A program made the translations under genes and the position numbers. From Maribacter ulvicola (GTDB taxonomy: Bacteria > Bacteroidota > Bacteroidia > Flavobacteriales > Flavobacteriaceae): 64,000 nucleotides of DNA. The notes below the pieces were generated by a model. The model was not told the DNA's origin and did not search any database. It saw only the letters and a list, made by a program, of their open reading frames with translations. The stretch lies in NCBI RefSeq assembly GCF_900155985.1, contig NZ_FTMA01000001.1, positions 1,426,001-1,490,000 of the forward strand, written 5' to 3'. The first letter of the stretch is position 1. Every line of letters begins with the position of its first letter. Shown here in pieces: positions 39,092-47,169 of this stretch.

Positions 39092-39983
39092 AGAACAGCA
39101 CTTTGTTCCCATCTAAGTTAAACTTAATTTGTAAAGGGACGCTTATACTTTTAAGGGCAAGATCTAAATTTTCATTACTGAATGATCCTGTAAAAAGTTG
39201 CGCGGTATCAATATCTTTTGCGGTAACGGCAACATTGAATTGTCGTTGCAATTCATCTAAGACATAATGTAGTGGAATACTTGTAAAAGAACTCTCTTTA
39301 GACAACCAAGAAGGTTTGCCATCTACGATAGCTTTAGATACGGTGCTTTTTCCATTCATTGCAAGCAATGAATTCCCTGCAGGTAGTTTGGTTTCTTCAC
39401 CGTTGATAGTGACACTTACCAAACCTTCAAAACAGGTGACTTCAAAATAATCTTTCCTTGTTTCTACATTAAACTGAGTTCCTAATACGGTAACCCATCC
39501 TTCGGCTGTTTCTACGGTGAATTTTTTTCCTTTGGCTACTTTAAAATAAGCTTCTCCTTTAAGATCTACATTTCTATTGGAGTCCCATTTTTTCTTCTTA
39601 AATGCCAGTTCAGATTCGGCATTCAAGATAACTTCTGAGGTATCTGGTAGGGTGATTGATTTGTTCTCGGCGTACTCTGTTGTATAAGATTCGTTCAATG
39701 TATTCAAATAAAAGAACGAGGCGGTAAGCAATACGGCAATTACTGCAGCCACGCGAAGAAACTTCTTGAACGGTGAAAGTATAAATACCTTTGTGTCGTC
39801 TACGGTCTTCGTTTGCTCAATAGATTCCCATGCTTTATCCATATCAAACTCAGGAGATTCTAACTGTGCCGCTGACTCCTTAATTTTCTGATATGTTTCA
39901 TAAGCTTCCGATTTCTTGAACTCCGCCAATTCAGCTTCCGTCAATTCATCATTAAGCCATTTTGCTAAGTAATTGTCTTGCAT
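39072..39983 (-). CDS. FecR-family anti-sigma factor
   Basis: This single-pass inner-membrane regulator has 303 residues. The N-terminal cytoplasmic part (about 1-75) would hold the sigma factor, one transmembrane helix follows (VAAVIAVLLTASFFYL, about 78-95), then the FecR domain (KSITLPDTSEVILNAESELA to about 205) and a C-terminal DUF4974 domain (SIPLHYVLDELQRQFNVAVT) that would meet the receptor's STN domain. It lies downstream of the sigma gene across a 128-base gap containing a 7-base tandem repeat, and overlaps the receptor gene by 20 bases. Confidence 0.95.
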   Translation of the reverse strand: MQDNYLAKWLNDELTEAELAEFKKSEAYETYQKIKESAAQLESPEFDMDKAWESIEQTKTVDDTKVFILSPFKKFLRVAAVIAVLLTASFFYLNTLNESYTTEYAENKSITLPDTSEVILNAESELAFKKKKWDSNRNVDLKGEAYFKVAKGKKFTVETAEGWVTVLGTQFNVETRKDYFEVTCFEGLVSVTINGEETKLPAGNSLLAMNGKSTVSKAIVDGKPSWLSKESSFTSIPLHYVLDELQRQFNVAVTAKDIDTAQLFTGSFSNENLDLALKSISVPLQIKFNLDGNKVLFYAEKAP

Positions 39984-40065
39984 GTTTTTAGCTTTGTATT
40001 AGTATAACAACTATGTAGAGGAATACCCTACTTTATTATTTAAGTATTAAGTATTATTTTAATTT

Positions 40066-40112
40066 CCAACAACCAACAACCAACAACCAACAACCAACAA
40101 CCAACAACCAAC
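40066..40112. repeat. Tandem heptanucleotide repeat, (CCAACAA)6.7
   Basis: Six perfect copies of CCAACAA plus a partial CCAAC fill 40066-40112, touching the last base of the sigma-factor stop codon. On the transcribed strand it reads as TTGTTGG repeats between the sigma and anti-sigma genes. Perfect short tandem repeats can change copy number by slippage. A change here would alter spacing, not reading frame. Confidence 0.97.
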
Positions 40113-40624
40113 TATATCCCATCAATCTGCTCTCTTAAACTTTTCAGTGCCAAATGCATCCTTTTTTCTATAGCTTTTACGCTTACACCTTCCATTTCTG
40201 CGATTTCGGCATATTTTTTTCCATCGATTCTATTTAATAGAAAAGTAGTGCGCTGATTTTCTGGTAAACTGTTTAATGCGTTATCTAATTTTTCCTTGAA
40301 CTGATTTTCCTCCATGATAAATTCTGGAGACTCATTTGTAGTTTTTAAAGTACTATCTGCATATTTTAATCGTACTTTTTCCGCCTTAATAACATTCAGG
40401 TATAGGTTATTGGCAACCGTATATAAATAGGACTTTGCTTTTTCTGGTTGCACCTTGGCGCAATTCTCCCATAGCTTCACAAATGCTTCTTGTACGGCAT
40501 CGTTTGCTTTTTCTTCATTACCAAATTTGTAATAAATATAATTGAAGATGGTTTTAGACGTTTCGTTAAAAACCCCTTTATATACCTGCTCTTCGCATAC
40601 ATTTATTTGAAGGTCATCTTTCAA
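40112..40624 (-). CDS. ECF RNA polymerase sigma factor (FecI-like)
   Basis: Region 2 (about residues 25-90, IFNYIYYKFGNEEKANDAVQ, FVKLWENC) and region 4 (LNSLPENQRTTFLLNRIDGK, then KYAEIAEMEGVSVKAIEKRM) are clear. There is no ATG. TTG at 40642 would overlap the -7 box TATCTTTG, so I prefer TTG at 40624 (KDDLQINVCEEQ follows, 170 residues). It heads the operon with a FecR anti-sigma factor and an STN-type receptor, so it should direct transcription of that operon or of the divergent lipoprotein. Confidence 0.93.
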   Translation of the reverse strand: MKDDLQINVCEEQVYKGVFNETSKTIFNYIYYKFGNEEKANDAVQEAFVKLWENCAKVQPEKAKSYLYTVANNLYLNVIKAEKVRLKYADSTLKTTNESPEFIMEENQFKEKLDNALNSLPENQRTTFLLNRIDGKKYAEIAEMEGVSVKAIEKRMHLALKSLREQIDGI

Positions 40625-40639
40625 TAGATTGCTTTTTGT

Positions 40640-40647
40640 CAAAGATA
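40640..40647 (-). promoter_or_regulatory. Candidate -7 box of the sigma/FecR/receptor operon
   Basis: Read on the minus strand, the bases are TATCTTTG, a perfect TAnnTTTG. It would start transcription near 40634, about 10 bases before the TTG start at 40624. No good -33 element is seen, so an alternative sigma factor could be involved. Confidence 0.45.
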
Positions 40648-40730
40648 TTTGAAAAAAAATAAAAAAGAAGGTAGGGTATTTTTAAAGTGAGTTGTTTTAG
40701 GATTGTAATAACAAACGATACCAGGTCATT

Positions 40731-42503
40731 ATGAAAAATTTTTTTAAAAATGTAATGTATGTTAGCCTATTAACTGTTGCGCTGAGTTTTACAGCTTGCC
40801 AAGATGAGATCGAGGAAATTAATAATGGTGAAGAGCCTACGGCAATTGCAGCTAATTCTACAACCGTAGATTTAATACAACGAACAAGTTCTAATGATGG
40901 TTCTTGTGATAATATCGTTGATGGTACCAGTTGTTATCAAATTAACTTTCCATACACGGTTAAGGTAAACGGAATAACGCTTACCATTGAATCTGAAGAT
41001 GATATTGATGAAATAGAAGCTATTTTTGATAGTGTAGAGGAAGATGAAAATCTATTGGATATTATTTTTCCTATAACTATTACCGCAGGAGATTTTTCTG
41101 AAGTTACTATAAACGGAATGGATGAATTACGCTCCTTGGCTGCAGATTGTAAAGAAGGTGGAGAGGATGATGATATAGAATGTATAGATTTTGTATATCC
41201 TATGACGATATTCACCTTTAATGTGAACTTGGAGCAGACCAGTACTGTTAAGGTAACAAGTGATCGAGAGCTACGTTTGTTTTTTAAAGATTTAGGAGAT
41301 GATGGTTTAATAAGTTTTGATTTTCCAGTGACTTTAGAATTGCATGATCAAACTACCATCGAAGTAGAAAGCAATCAAGAATTGGCAATTGCTATTGAGA
41401 ACGCTAAAGATGATTGTGATGAAGATGACGACGACGATTATAATGATGATGATTTTGACCAAGATGAGTTAAATGAAGAATTGATCGCGTGTGTATGGTT
41501 TGTTACAGAACTTAAAAGAGAAAATAAAGACCAGACTCCTCAATTCGTAAACTATATTCTAAACTTTAAAGAAGATGGTACCGTAGTAACTGGTTTTGCA
41601 GGAGCTACAACGGTTGAAGGTACGTGGAGTACTACCGTTGGTGATGATGGTGCGCAACTTACCATGGAATTTGATGCATCTACCGAGTTTAACCTAGAGT
41701 GGAACGTAAATGACCTAGGAGATGATAAAATTAAATTATACAATGGCAATGGTAACCGTATAGTAATGAAGCAATTATGTGATGAAGATTTACCGGAGTT
41801 AACCATAGAAAGTATAGGTGATATTTTAAGAGATTGTTCTTGGGTCATTAAAAGGGTGAAGAATAGCGGAGAGCAAATCAATAGATTGTTAGGTGATGAG
41901 TTCCAGTTTCAGGAGGGTGGCGTAATAACACTTACCAACAGTGCTTCGGTTTCTGAAGGCACATGGGAAATTACATCCAATACACAAGGTCGTTTTGTGG
42001 TAGTCATTACCATAGGTGATGAAGATGCCGTAAGTTTTGAGTGGTTGTTGAGCGATTTAAAGGATAACATTGTAAGGCTCAATGTAGAAGAATCCTTCTA
42101 TGAATTAGTAATCGTTAAACAATGTAATGATGATGACGATGAAGAGGAGGATATCACATTCCTTAAAAACATTTTTAATAATACGGTATGGAATGTTGCT
42201 TTGTTCTCGGAGAACGATGATGAGTCTACAGACCTGTATGTGAACGATACTTTTTATTTGGCAAATGACGGTACTTTAGAAATAAGAAATCCTAATGGAG
42301 CGGTGTTAAGTAATGGCGCTTGGTTGGTATATAGAAATGTATTTAGTGGAAAATTAGAAATGCTTATTTCTTTGGAGTTAGGTAGTAACTATTACCCATT
42401 TGCAAATGATTATCAGATTTTAGAGATAGATGAAACAAGAATAGCGCTTAAACACGAAAACGACACGGGTTTATATGATCATTTGGTTTTAGAAAGAGCG
42501 TAA
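40731..42503 (+). CDS. Acidic multi-repeat lipoprotein divergent from the sigma operon
   Basis: I do not recognise a named family. The 590-residue protein has a lipoprotein signal (SLLTVALSFTAC, Cys23). Four related beta-rich units follow (INFPYTVKVNGITLTIESED, IIFPITITAGDFSEVTINGM, FVYPMTIFTFNVNLEQTSTV, FDFPVTLELHDQTTIEVESN), then an Asp-rich linker (about 233-252). Three lipocalin-like repeats come last (ACVWFVTELKRE, DCSWVIKRVKNS, NTVWNVALFSEN), each with a GTW/GAW strand. Acidic linkers suggest calcium binding. It is divergent from the sigma factor and is probably a surface partner or target of that system. Confidence 0.85.
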   Translation: MKNFFKNVMYVSLLTVALSFTACQDEIEEINNGEEPTAIAANSTTVDLIQRTSSNDGSCDNIVDGTSCYQINFPYTVKVNGITLTIESEDDIDEIEAIFDSVEEDENLLDIIFPITITAGDFSEVTINGMDELRSLAADCKEGGEDDDIECIDFVYPMTIFTFNVNLEQTSTVKVTSDRELRLFFKDLGDDGLISFDFPVTLELHDQTTIEVESNQELAIAIENAKDDCDEDDDDDYNDDDFDQDELNEELIACVWFVTELKRENKDQTPQFVNYILNFKEDGTVVTGFAGATTVEGTWSTTVGDDGAQLTMEFDASTEFNLEWNVNDLGDDKIKLYNGNGNRIVMKQLCDEDLPELTIESIGDILRDCSWVIKRVKNSGEQINRLLGDEFQFQEGGVITLTNSASVSEGTWEITSNTQGRFVVVITIGDEDAVSFEWLLSDLKDNIVRLNVEESFYELVIVKQCNDDDDEEEDITFLKNIFNNTVWNVALFSENDDESTDLYVNDTFYLANDGTLEIRNPNGAVLSNGAWLVYRNVFSGKLEMLISLELGSNYYPFANDYQILEIDETRIALKHENDTGLYDHLVLERA

Positions 42504-42509
42504 AAGTAA

Positions 42510-42629
42510 AACATCCAGAAATATACCGTTGACAGTAAAGAGTTGGGCCTCGTTGGCGGTATTGATGGAGGTTTTAGTTCAGGAGTTTATGAAAATATAA
42601 TTCCTTTTTTGCCCCACAAGCATCATTAG
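42510..42629 (+). pseudogene. Start-less coding-like remnant after the acidic lipoprotein
   Basis: Two TAA codons after the lipoprotein gene, the same frame stays open for 39 codons and reads like protein (TVDSKELGLVGGIDGGFSSG, then YENIIPFLPHKHH) up to a TAG just before a terminator. There is no ATG, GTG or TTG at its head. It may be the tail of a decayed gene. The family is not recognised, and chance cannot be excluded. Confidence 0.3.
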
Positions 42630-42657
42630 AGCATCCATTTTTAGTGGATGCTCTTTT
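42628..42657 (+). terminator. Intrinsic terminator before ffh
   Basis: AGAGCATCCA (42628-42637) pairs perfectly with TGGATGCTCT (42645-42654) around a 7-base loop and runs into TTTTGTTTTG. It ends transcription of the acidic lipoprotein. Confidence 0.88.
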
Positions 42658-42735
42658 GTTTTGTTTATTTTCTAGCACTTGCTACGAATTTTACATTGAT
42701 ATTATTAAATTTGTAACCCCTTAAAAAAGAAAAGA

Positions 42736-44073
42736 ATGTTCGATAATTTAAGCGATAAGCTAGATAAGGCTTTACATGTACTAAAAGGACATGGTCAGAT
42801 TACAGAAATTAATGTTGCAGAGACTACCAAAGAAGTACGCCGAGCCTTGTTGGATGCGGATGTTAACTTTAAGATAGCCAAAGAATTTACCAATAGGGTA
42901 AAAGAAAAGGCGCTGGGGCAAGATGTATTAACAACGTTACAACCTGGTCAGTTAATGGTCAAGATTGTAAAAGATGAGCTTACCCAATTAATGGGTGGTG
43001 AATCTGAAGGTATTAATCTATCCGGTAATCCATCGGTGATATTAATGTCCGGTTTACAGGGGTCTGGTAAAACTACCTTTTCTGGTAAGCTTGCTAATTT
43101 TCTAAAAACAAAAAAAACTAAGAAACCGTTACTGGTTGCCTGTGATGTATATCGCCCGGCGGCAATAGATCAATTACACGTAGTTGGTGATCAAATAGGG
43201 GTTGAAGTTTTTTCAGATAGGGGAAACACCGATCCAGTAGCTATTTCTAAAGCTGGTATAGCACATGCAAAGGCAAACGGACATAATGTGGTCATCATTG
43301 ATACCGCTGGTCGTTTAGCTGTTGACGAGGCTATGATGGATGAAATTTCTGATATCCATAAAGCTATTCAACCACAAGAAACCTTGTTCGTAGTGGATTC
43401 TATGACAGGTCAAGATGCTGTGAATACGGCAAAAGCCTTTAACGATATCTTGAATTTTGATGGGGTAATCTTAACCAAATTAGATGGTGATACCCGTGGT
43501 GGTGCCGCTATTTCTATTAAATCTGTGGTAGATAAACCCATTAAATTTATTGGTACCGGTGAGAAGATGGAAGCTATCGATGTTTTCTATCCGTCACGTA
43601 TGGCAGACCGTATTTTGGGTATGGGTGATGTAATCTCACTTGTTGAAAGAGCTCAAGAGCAGTTTGATGAAGAGGAAGCAAGAAAGATACAAAAGAAGAT
43701 AGCCAAGAATAAATTCGGATTCGATGATTTCCTGAGTCAAATTCAGCAGATCAAGAAGATGGGTAATATGAAAGACCTTATGGGGATGATTCCTGGCGCA
43801 GGAAAAGCTTTAAAAGGTTTGGATATTGATGATGATGCCTTTAAGCATATTGAAGCGATTATCTATTCAATGACCCCAGAAGAACGTTCTACGCCTTCTA
43901 AATTAAATGCAAGTAGAAAAAAACGTATTGCAAAAGGTTCTGGTAGGGAAGTTCAAGAAATCAATCAGCTTTTAAAGCAGTTTGATCAAATGAGCAAAAT
44001 GATGAAAATGATGCAAGGCGGTGGCGGTAAGAAGATGATGCAGATGATGGGCGCCATGAAAGGAATGAAATAA
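42736..44073 (+). CDS. ffh: Signal recognition particle protein Ffh
   Basis: This SRP GTPase delivers nascent membrane proteins to FtsY and SecY. Of the 445 residues, the N and G domains carry GLQGSGKTTFSGKLA, DVYRPAAIDQL, DTAGRL and TKLDGDTRGGAA. The methionine-rich M domain ends MMKMMQGGGGKKMMQMMGAM. folD follows 32 bases later on the same strand, probably co-transcribed. Confidence 0.99.
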   Translation: MFDNLSDKLDKALHVLKGHGQITEINVAETTKEVRRALLDADVNFKIAKEFTNRVKEKALGQDVLTTLQPGQLMVKIVKDELTQLMGGESEGINLSGNPSVILMSGLQGSGKTTFSGKLANFLKTKKTKKPLLVACDVYRPAAIDQLHVVGDQIGVEVFSDRGNTDPVAISKAGIAHAKANGHNVVIIDTAGRLAVDEAMMDEISDIHKAIQPQETLFVVDSMTGQDAVNTAKAFNDILNFDGVILTKLDGDTRGGAAISIKSVVDKPIKFIGTGEKMEAIDVFYPSRMADRILGMGDVISLVERAQEQFDEEEARKIQKKIAKNKFGFDDFLSQIQQIKKMGNMKDLMGMIPGAGKALKGLDIDDDAFKHIEAIIYSMTPEERSTPSKLNASRKKRIAKGSGREVQEINQLLKQFDQMSKMMKMMQGGGGKKMMQMMGAMKGMK

Positions 44074-44105
44074 CAAGCCAACAACACAACTTAAAAAGAA
44101 GCGGT

Positions 44106-44990
44106 ATGGAATTATTGGATGGTAAAAAAGTGTCCAACGAAATAAAAGAAGAAATCAAGGCAGAGGTTGCCAAGATGAAAGAACGAGGAGAAAAAGTACC
44201 ACACTTGGCAGCAATTATTGTTGGTAGTGATGGTGCTAGTTTAACCTATGTAGGTAGTAAGGTGCGTTCTTGTGAACGTGTAGGTTTTGAATCTAGTCTA
44301 ATTCAAATGCCTAGTACCACTTCTGAACAAGAATTATTGAAGAAGATCAAAGAGTTGAACGTTGATGATGATATTGACGGTTTCATTGTTCAATTGCCGT
44401 TACCTGAGCAAATAGATACCCAAAAGGTGATTATGGCCGTAGACCCAGATAAGGATGTGGACGGATTTCACCCTACCAACTTCGGTAAAATGGCTTTGGA
44501 TATGAGTACCTTTATTCCTGCTACACCGTTTGGTATTCTTGAATTATTGGAGCGTTATAAGGTAGACACAAAAGGTAAACATACCGTAGTTATTGGTCGT
44601 AGTCATATTGTGGGTAGGCCCATGAGTATTTTAATGGGAAGAAGAGGTTGGCCAGGTAACTCTACCGTAACTTTGACCCATAGTCAAACTAAAAACATTA
44701 CACAGATTATATCACAAGCAGATATTGTGATTTCTGCATTGGGAGTGCCAAAATTCTTAAAAGCGGAAATGGTAAAAGATGATGCCGTTGTTATAGATGT
44801 GGGTATTACTAGAGTACCAGACGAGACTAGAGAAAAAGGATATTATATTACCGGTGATGTTGATTTTGAAAATGTAAGCAAAAAAGCATCATACATTACC
44901 CCCGTTCCTGGTGGGGTAGGTCCTATGACCATTGCAATGTTATTGAAAAATACATTGTTGGCTCGTGAGAGACATAGAAGTAGAAACTAG
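44106..44990 (+). CDS. folD: Methylenetetrahydrofolate dehydrogenase/cyclohydrolase
   Basis: This bifunctional cytosolic enzyme converts methylene-THF to formyl-THF. The 294 residues hold the catalytic YVGSKVRSCERVG motif, VQLPLPEQ, VDGFHPTNFGKM, the NADP-binding VIGRSHIVGRPMSILM and the C-terminal TPVPGGVGPMTIAML. It lies after ffh and is followed by a terminator. Confidence 0.99.
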   Translation: MELLDGKKVSNEIKEEIKAEVAKMKERGEKVPHLAAIIVGSDGASLTYVGSKVRSCERVGFESSLIQMPSTTSEQELLKKIKELNVDDDIDGFIVQLPLPEQIDTQKVIMAVDPDKDVDGFHPTNFGKMALDMSTFIPATPFGILELLERYKVDTKGKHTVVIGRSHIVGRPMSILMGRRGWPGNSTVTLTHSQTKNITQIISQADIVISALGVPKFLKAEMVKDDAVVIDVGITRVPDETREKGYYITGDVDFENVSKKASYITPVPGGVGPMTIAMLLKNTLLARERHRSRN

Positions 44991-45008
44991 TATATTATAA
45001 AATTTATG

Positions 45009-45042
45009 AAAAGCCTTGCAATAGTATTGCGGGGCTTTTTTT
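45009..45042 (+). terminator. Intrinsic terminator after folD
   Basis: AAAAGCCTTGCAATA (45009-45023) pairs with TATTGCGGGGCTTTT (45025-45039) with two G-T wobbles, followed by T residues to 45042. Its tail overlaps the stop codon of the small convergent lipoprotein gene. Confidence 0.85.
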
Positions 45043-45187
45043 ATGCTGGTAGTTTTTTAATTGCTACTCCGGTTTCGGTAGTGTCATTAGGTGTTAAGAT
45101 GTCTATGTCATTGCTGTCGTCATAATCGCAACTTGTTATTGCCGTTATAAAACTCCCTATTAAAAAAGCGTATAATAATTTTTTCAT
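45041..45187 (-). CDS. Small lipoprotein, 48 residues
   Basis: This short open frame is on the minus strand between folD and the esterase-like gene. The N terminus MKKLLYAFLIGSFITAITSC is a textbook lipoprotein signal with a lipobox ending at Cys20. The mature part is only 28 more residues, acidic and threonine rich (DYDDSNDIDILTPNDTTETG). It ends convergently with folD, sharing the terminator tail. No family is recognised. The signal makes a real gene likely. It is the only gene in the gap between folD and the next gene. Confidence 0.65.
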   Translation of the reverse strand: MKKLLYAFLIGSFITAITSCDYDDSNDIDILTPNDTTETGVAIKKLPA

Positions 45188-45301
45188 AACATTGGTTTTA
45201 CAGTCTGTTCTAGATGGACGTGTATATAAAACGTTGAAATTATAGTCTTGGTATTTGATGTGATTATAGAATACTGTACCTTTTGTGAAAGATTTATTCT
45301 T

Positions 45302-47032
45302 ATGAGAAAAATTCTATGTGTTCTGGTGTGTGTAGTTTTTGTAGTAGGTTGTGAACAGCCCAAGCTAGAGCATAAGTTTACAATTGGTGTAAGCTATTCC
45401 GCTGAGGTAGATTCTTTAGCTAAAGATGGTCGTTTGCTGCTTATGCTTTCTACTGATGATAGTGATGAACCAAGGTTTCAGATTAATGACGGACTCAATA
45501 CCCAACTAATATTTGGTATGAATGTGGAGAATTGGGCTAAAGATTCTATAATCACTTTTGTTGATTCCGTTTTTGGCTATCCATATGAAAGCTTAAAAAA
45601 TGTACCACCGGGAGAATATAATGTTCAGGCGCTTTTAAATGTGTATGAAACTTTTAATTTGTCTACCGGGCATACGGTAAAGCTACCTATGGATAATGGC
45701 GAGGGACAGCAATGGCAAAAATCACCGGGTAATTTATATAGCAAACCATTTAAAATTAGAGTAGCCAGTAACGGATTTGAAAATGTGTCGGTTAATTTAG
45801 ATCAAGTAATTCCGCCAATTGAGGAACCAAAAGATACGGAATGGATAAAACATGTAAAGGTAAAGTCTGAAAAGCTCTCTGAGTTCTGGGGAAGAGATAT
45901 TTACTTGGGCGCTCATGTGTTATTACCAAAAGGATTTGAAGAACATCCGGAAGCTAAGTATCCGCTGATGGTTTTTCACGGACATTTTCCTTCTAATTTT
46001 GGCGGATTTAGAACTACACCGCCAGATCCTAATATGAAACCGGAGTATTCTGAACGTTTTAGTTTAGAAGGTTATAATGTTATGGAACAACAAGAAGCTT
46101 ATGACTTTTATAAACGATGGAACGAACCGGATTTTCCTCGTTTCATTATAATTGAAATTCAGCATCCAACACCCTATTATGATGATTCTTATGCAGTGAA
46201 TTCCGCTAGTCAAGGTCCGTATGGTGATGCTATTACCTATGAACTGATACCTAAAATAGAAAAACAGTTCAGAGGAATGGGAGAGGGGTGGTCTCGTTTT
46301 CTTTACGGCGGATCAACCGGTGGTTGGGAAGCTCTGGCAGTACAAGTGAAATACCCAGATGAATACAATGGTTGCTTTGCGGCATGCCCAGACCCTATAG
46401 ATTTTAGAGTATATACCTTAACGAATATCTACGAAGATGAAAATGCTTACTTCTATAAGAGTGCGCATAAAACATTAGAAGTGCCATCGCATCGAAATTA
46501 CCTAGGTCAAATACAATCTACCTTAAAACAAGGAAATCATTTAGAATTGGTGTTGGGAGATAAATCTAGGTCAGGGCAACAATGGGATATTTGGGAAGCG
46601 ACTTATTCGCCACAAGGCGATGATGGTTATCCCGTAAGAATTTGGGATAAAAAGACAGGAGATATTGATCATGAGGTGGCAGAGTATTGGAAAGAGAATT
46701 TTGATTTAAGACATATTCTTGAACGCGATTGGGATAAGTTGGGTGATAATCTAAAAGGTAAAATTCATATTTATTGCGGTGATATGGATAATTACTATTT
46801 AAATAATGCTGTCTACCTGATGGAAGATTTCTTGGAAAGTACGACAGATCCTTATTATGAGGGAGAAGTGAAATATGGAGATAGAGACGAACATTGTTGG
46901 AACGGAGATCCAGATCAACCCAACGCCATTACACGTTTAAGATACAATAGTATGTACGTGCCTAAGATTATGGAACGTATAGAAAAAAGTGCACCTAAAG
47001 GGGCAGATTTAACGAGTTGGAGGTATAAGTAA
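45302..47032 (+). CDS. Lipoprotein with esterase-like alpha/beta hydrolase domain
   Basis: The frame opens at 45248, but the lipoprotein signal starts at MRKILCVLVCVVFVVGC (45302, Cys17), giving 576 residues. After an N-terminal domain of about 180 residues comes a putative-esterase fold with YPLMVFHGHFPSNFGGF and a nucleophile-elbow motif in YGGSTGGWEALAVQVKYPDE. A late acidic and His region is in YGDRDEHCWNGD. It could be a cell-surface or periplasmic esterase. The substrate is unknown. Confidence 0.78.
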   Translation: MRKILCVLVCVVFVVGCEQPKLEHKFTIGVSYSAEVDSLAKDGRLLLMLSTDDSDEPRFQINDGLNTQLIFGMNVENWAKDSIITFVDSVFGYPYESLKNVPPGEYNVQALLNVYETFNLSTGHTVKLPMDNGEGQQWQKSPGNLYSKPFKIRVASNGFENVSVNLDQVIPPIEEPKDTEWIKHVKVKSEKLSEFWGRDIYLGAHVLLPKGFEEHPEAKYPLMVFHGHFPSNFGGFRTTPPDPNMKPEYSERFSLEGYNVMEQQEAYDFYKRWNEPDFPRFIIIEIQHPTPYYDDSYAVNSASQGPYGDAITYELIPKIEKQFRGMGEGWSRFLYGGSTGGWEALAVQVKYPDEYNGCFAACPDPIDFRVYTLTNIYEDENAYFYKSAHKTLEVPSHRNYLGQIQSTLKQGNHLELVLGDKSRSGQQWDIWEATYSPQGDDGYPVRIWDKKTGDIDHEVAEYWKENFDLRHILERDWDKLGDNLKGKIHIYCGDMDNYYLNNAVYLMEDFLESTTDPYYEGEVKYGDRDEHCWNGDPDQPNAITRLRYNSMYVPKIMERIEKSAPKGADLTSWRYK

Positions 47033-47059
47033 TACTAATTGTTTAGTCAAAAGATGAGT

Positions 47060-47108
47060 GTCACTTCGAGCGAATTTTGAGGTGTAAAAATTAGTGTCGA
47101 GAAGGGTC
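47060..47108. repeat. Imperfect inverted repeat resembling a dispersed Flavobacteria element
   Basis: TCACTTCGAGCGAATTTT (47061 on) and AAAATTAGTGTCGAGAAGGG (47087 on) are imperfect inverted copies of each other. CTTCGAG/TCGAGAAG cores like this recur between genes in many Flavobacteriaceae. I recall the pattern, but cannot count copies from one window. Confidence 0.4.
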
Positions 47109-47169
47109 TAAGTATACAATGCTGCTTGTCGCTATTAAAATATATATAATAATTATAGGATAAAATTTA

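Noticed and set aside
40066-40112. CRISPR-like array
   Set aside because: The unit is 7 bases with no spacers, so it is a simple tandem repeat.
45248-45301. 18-residue N-terminal extension of the esterase-like lipoprotein
   Set aside because: It would place extra residues ahead of a textbook lipoprotein signal, so the start at 45302 is preferred.
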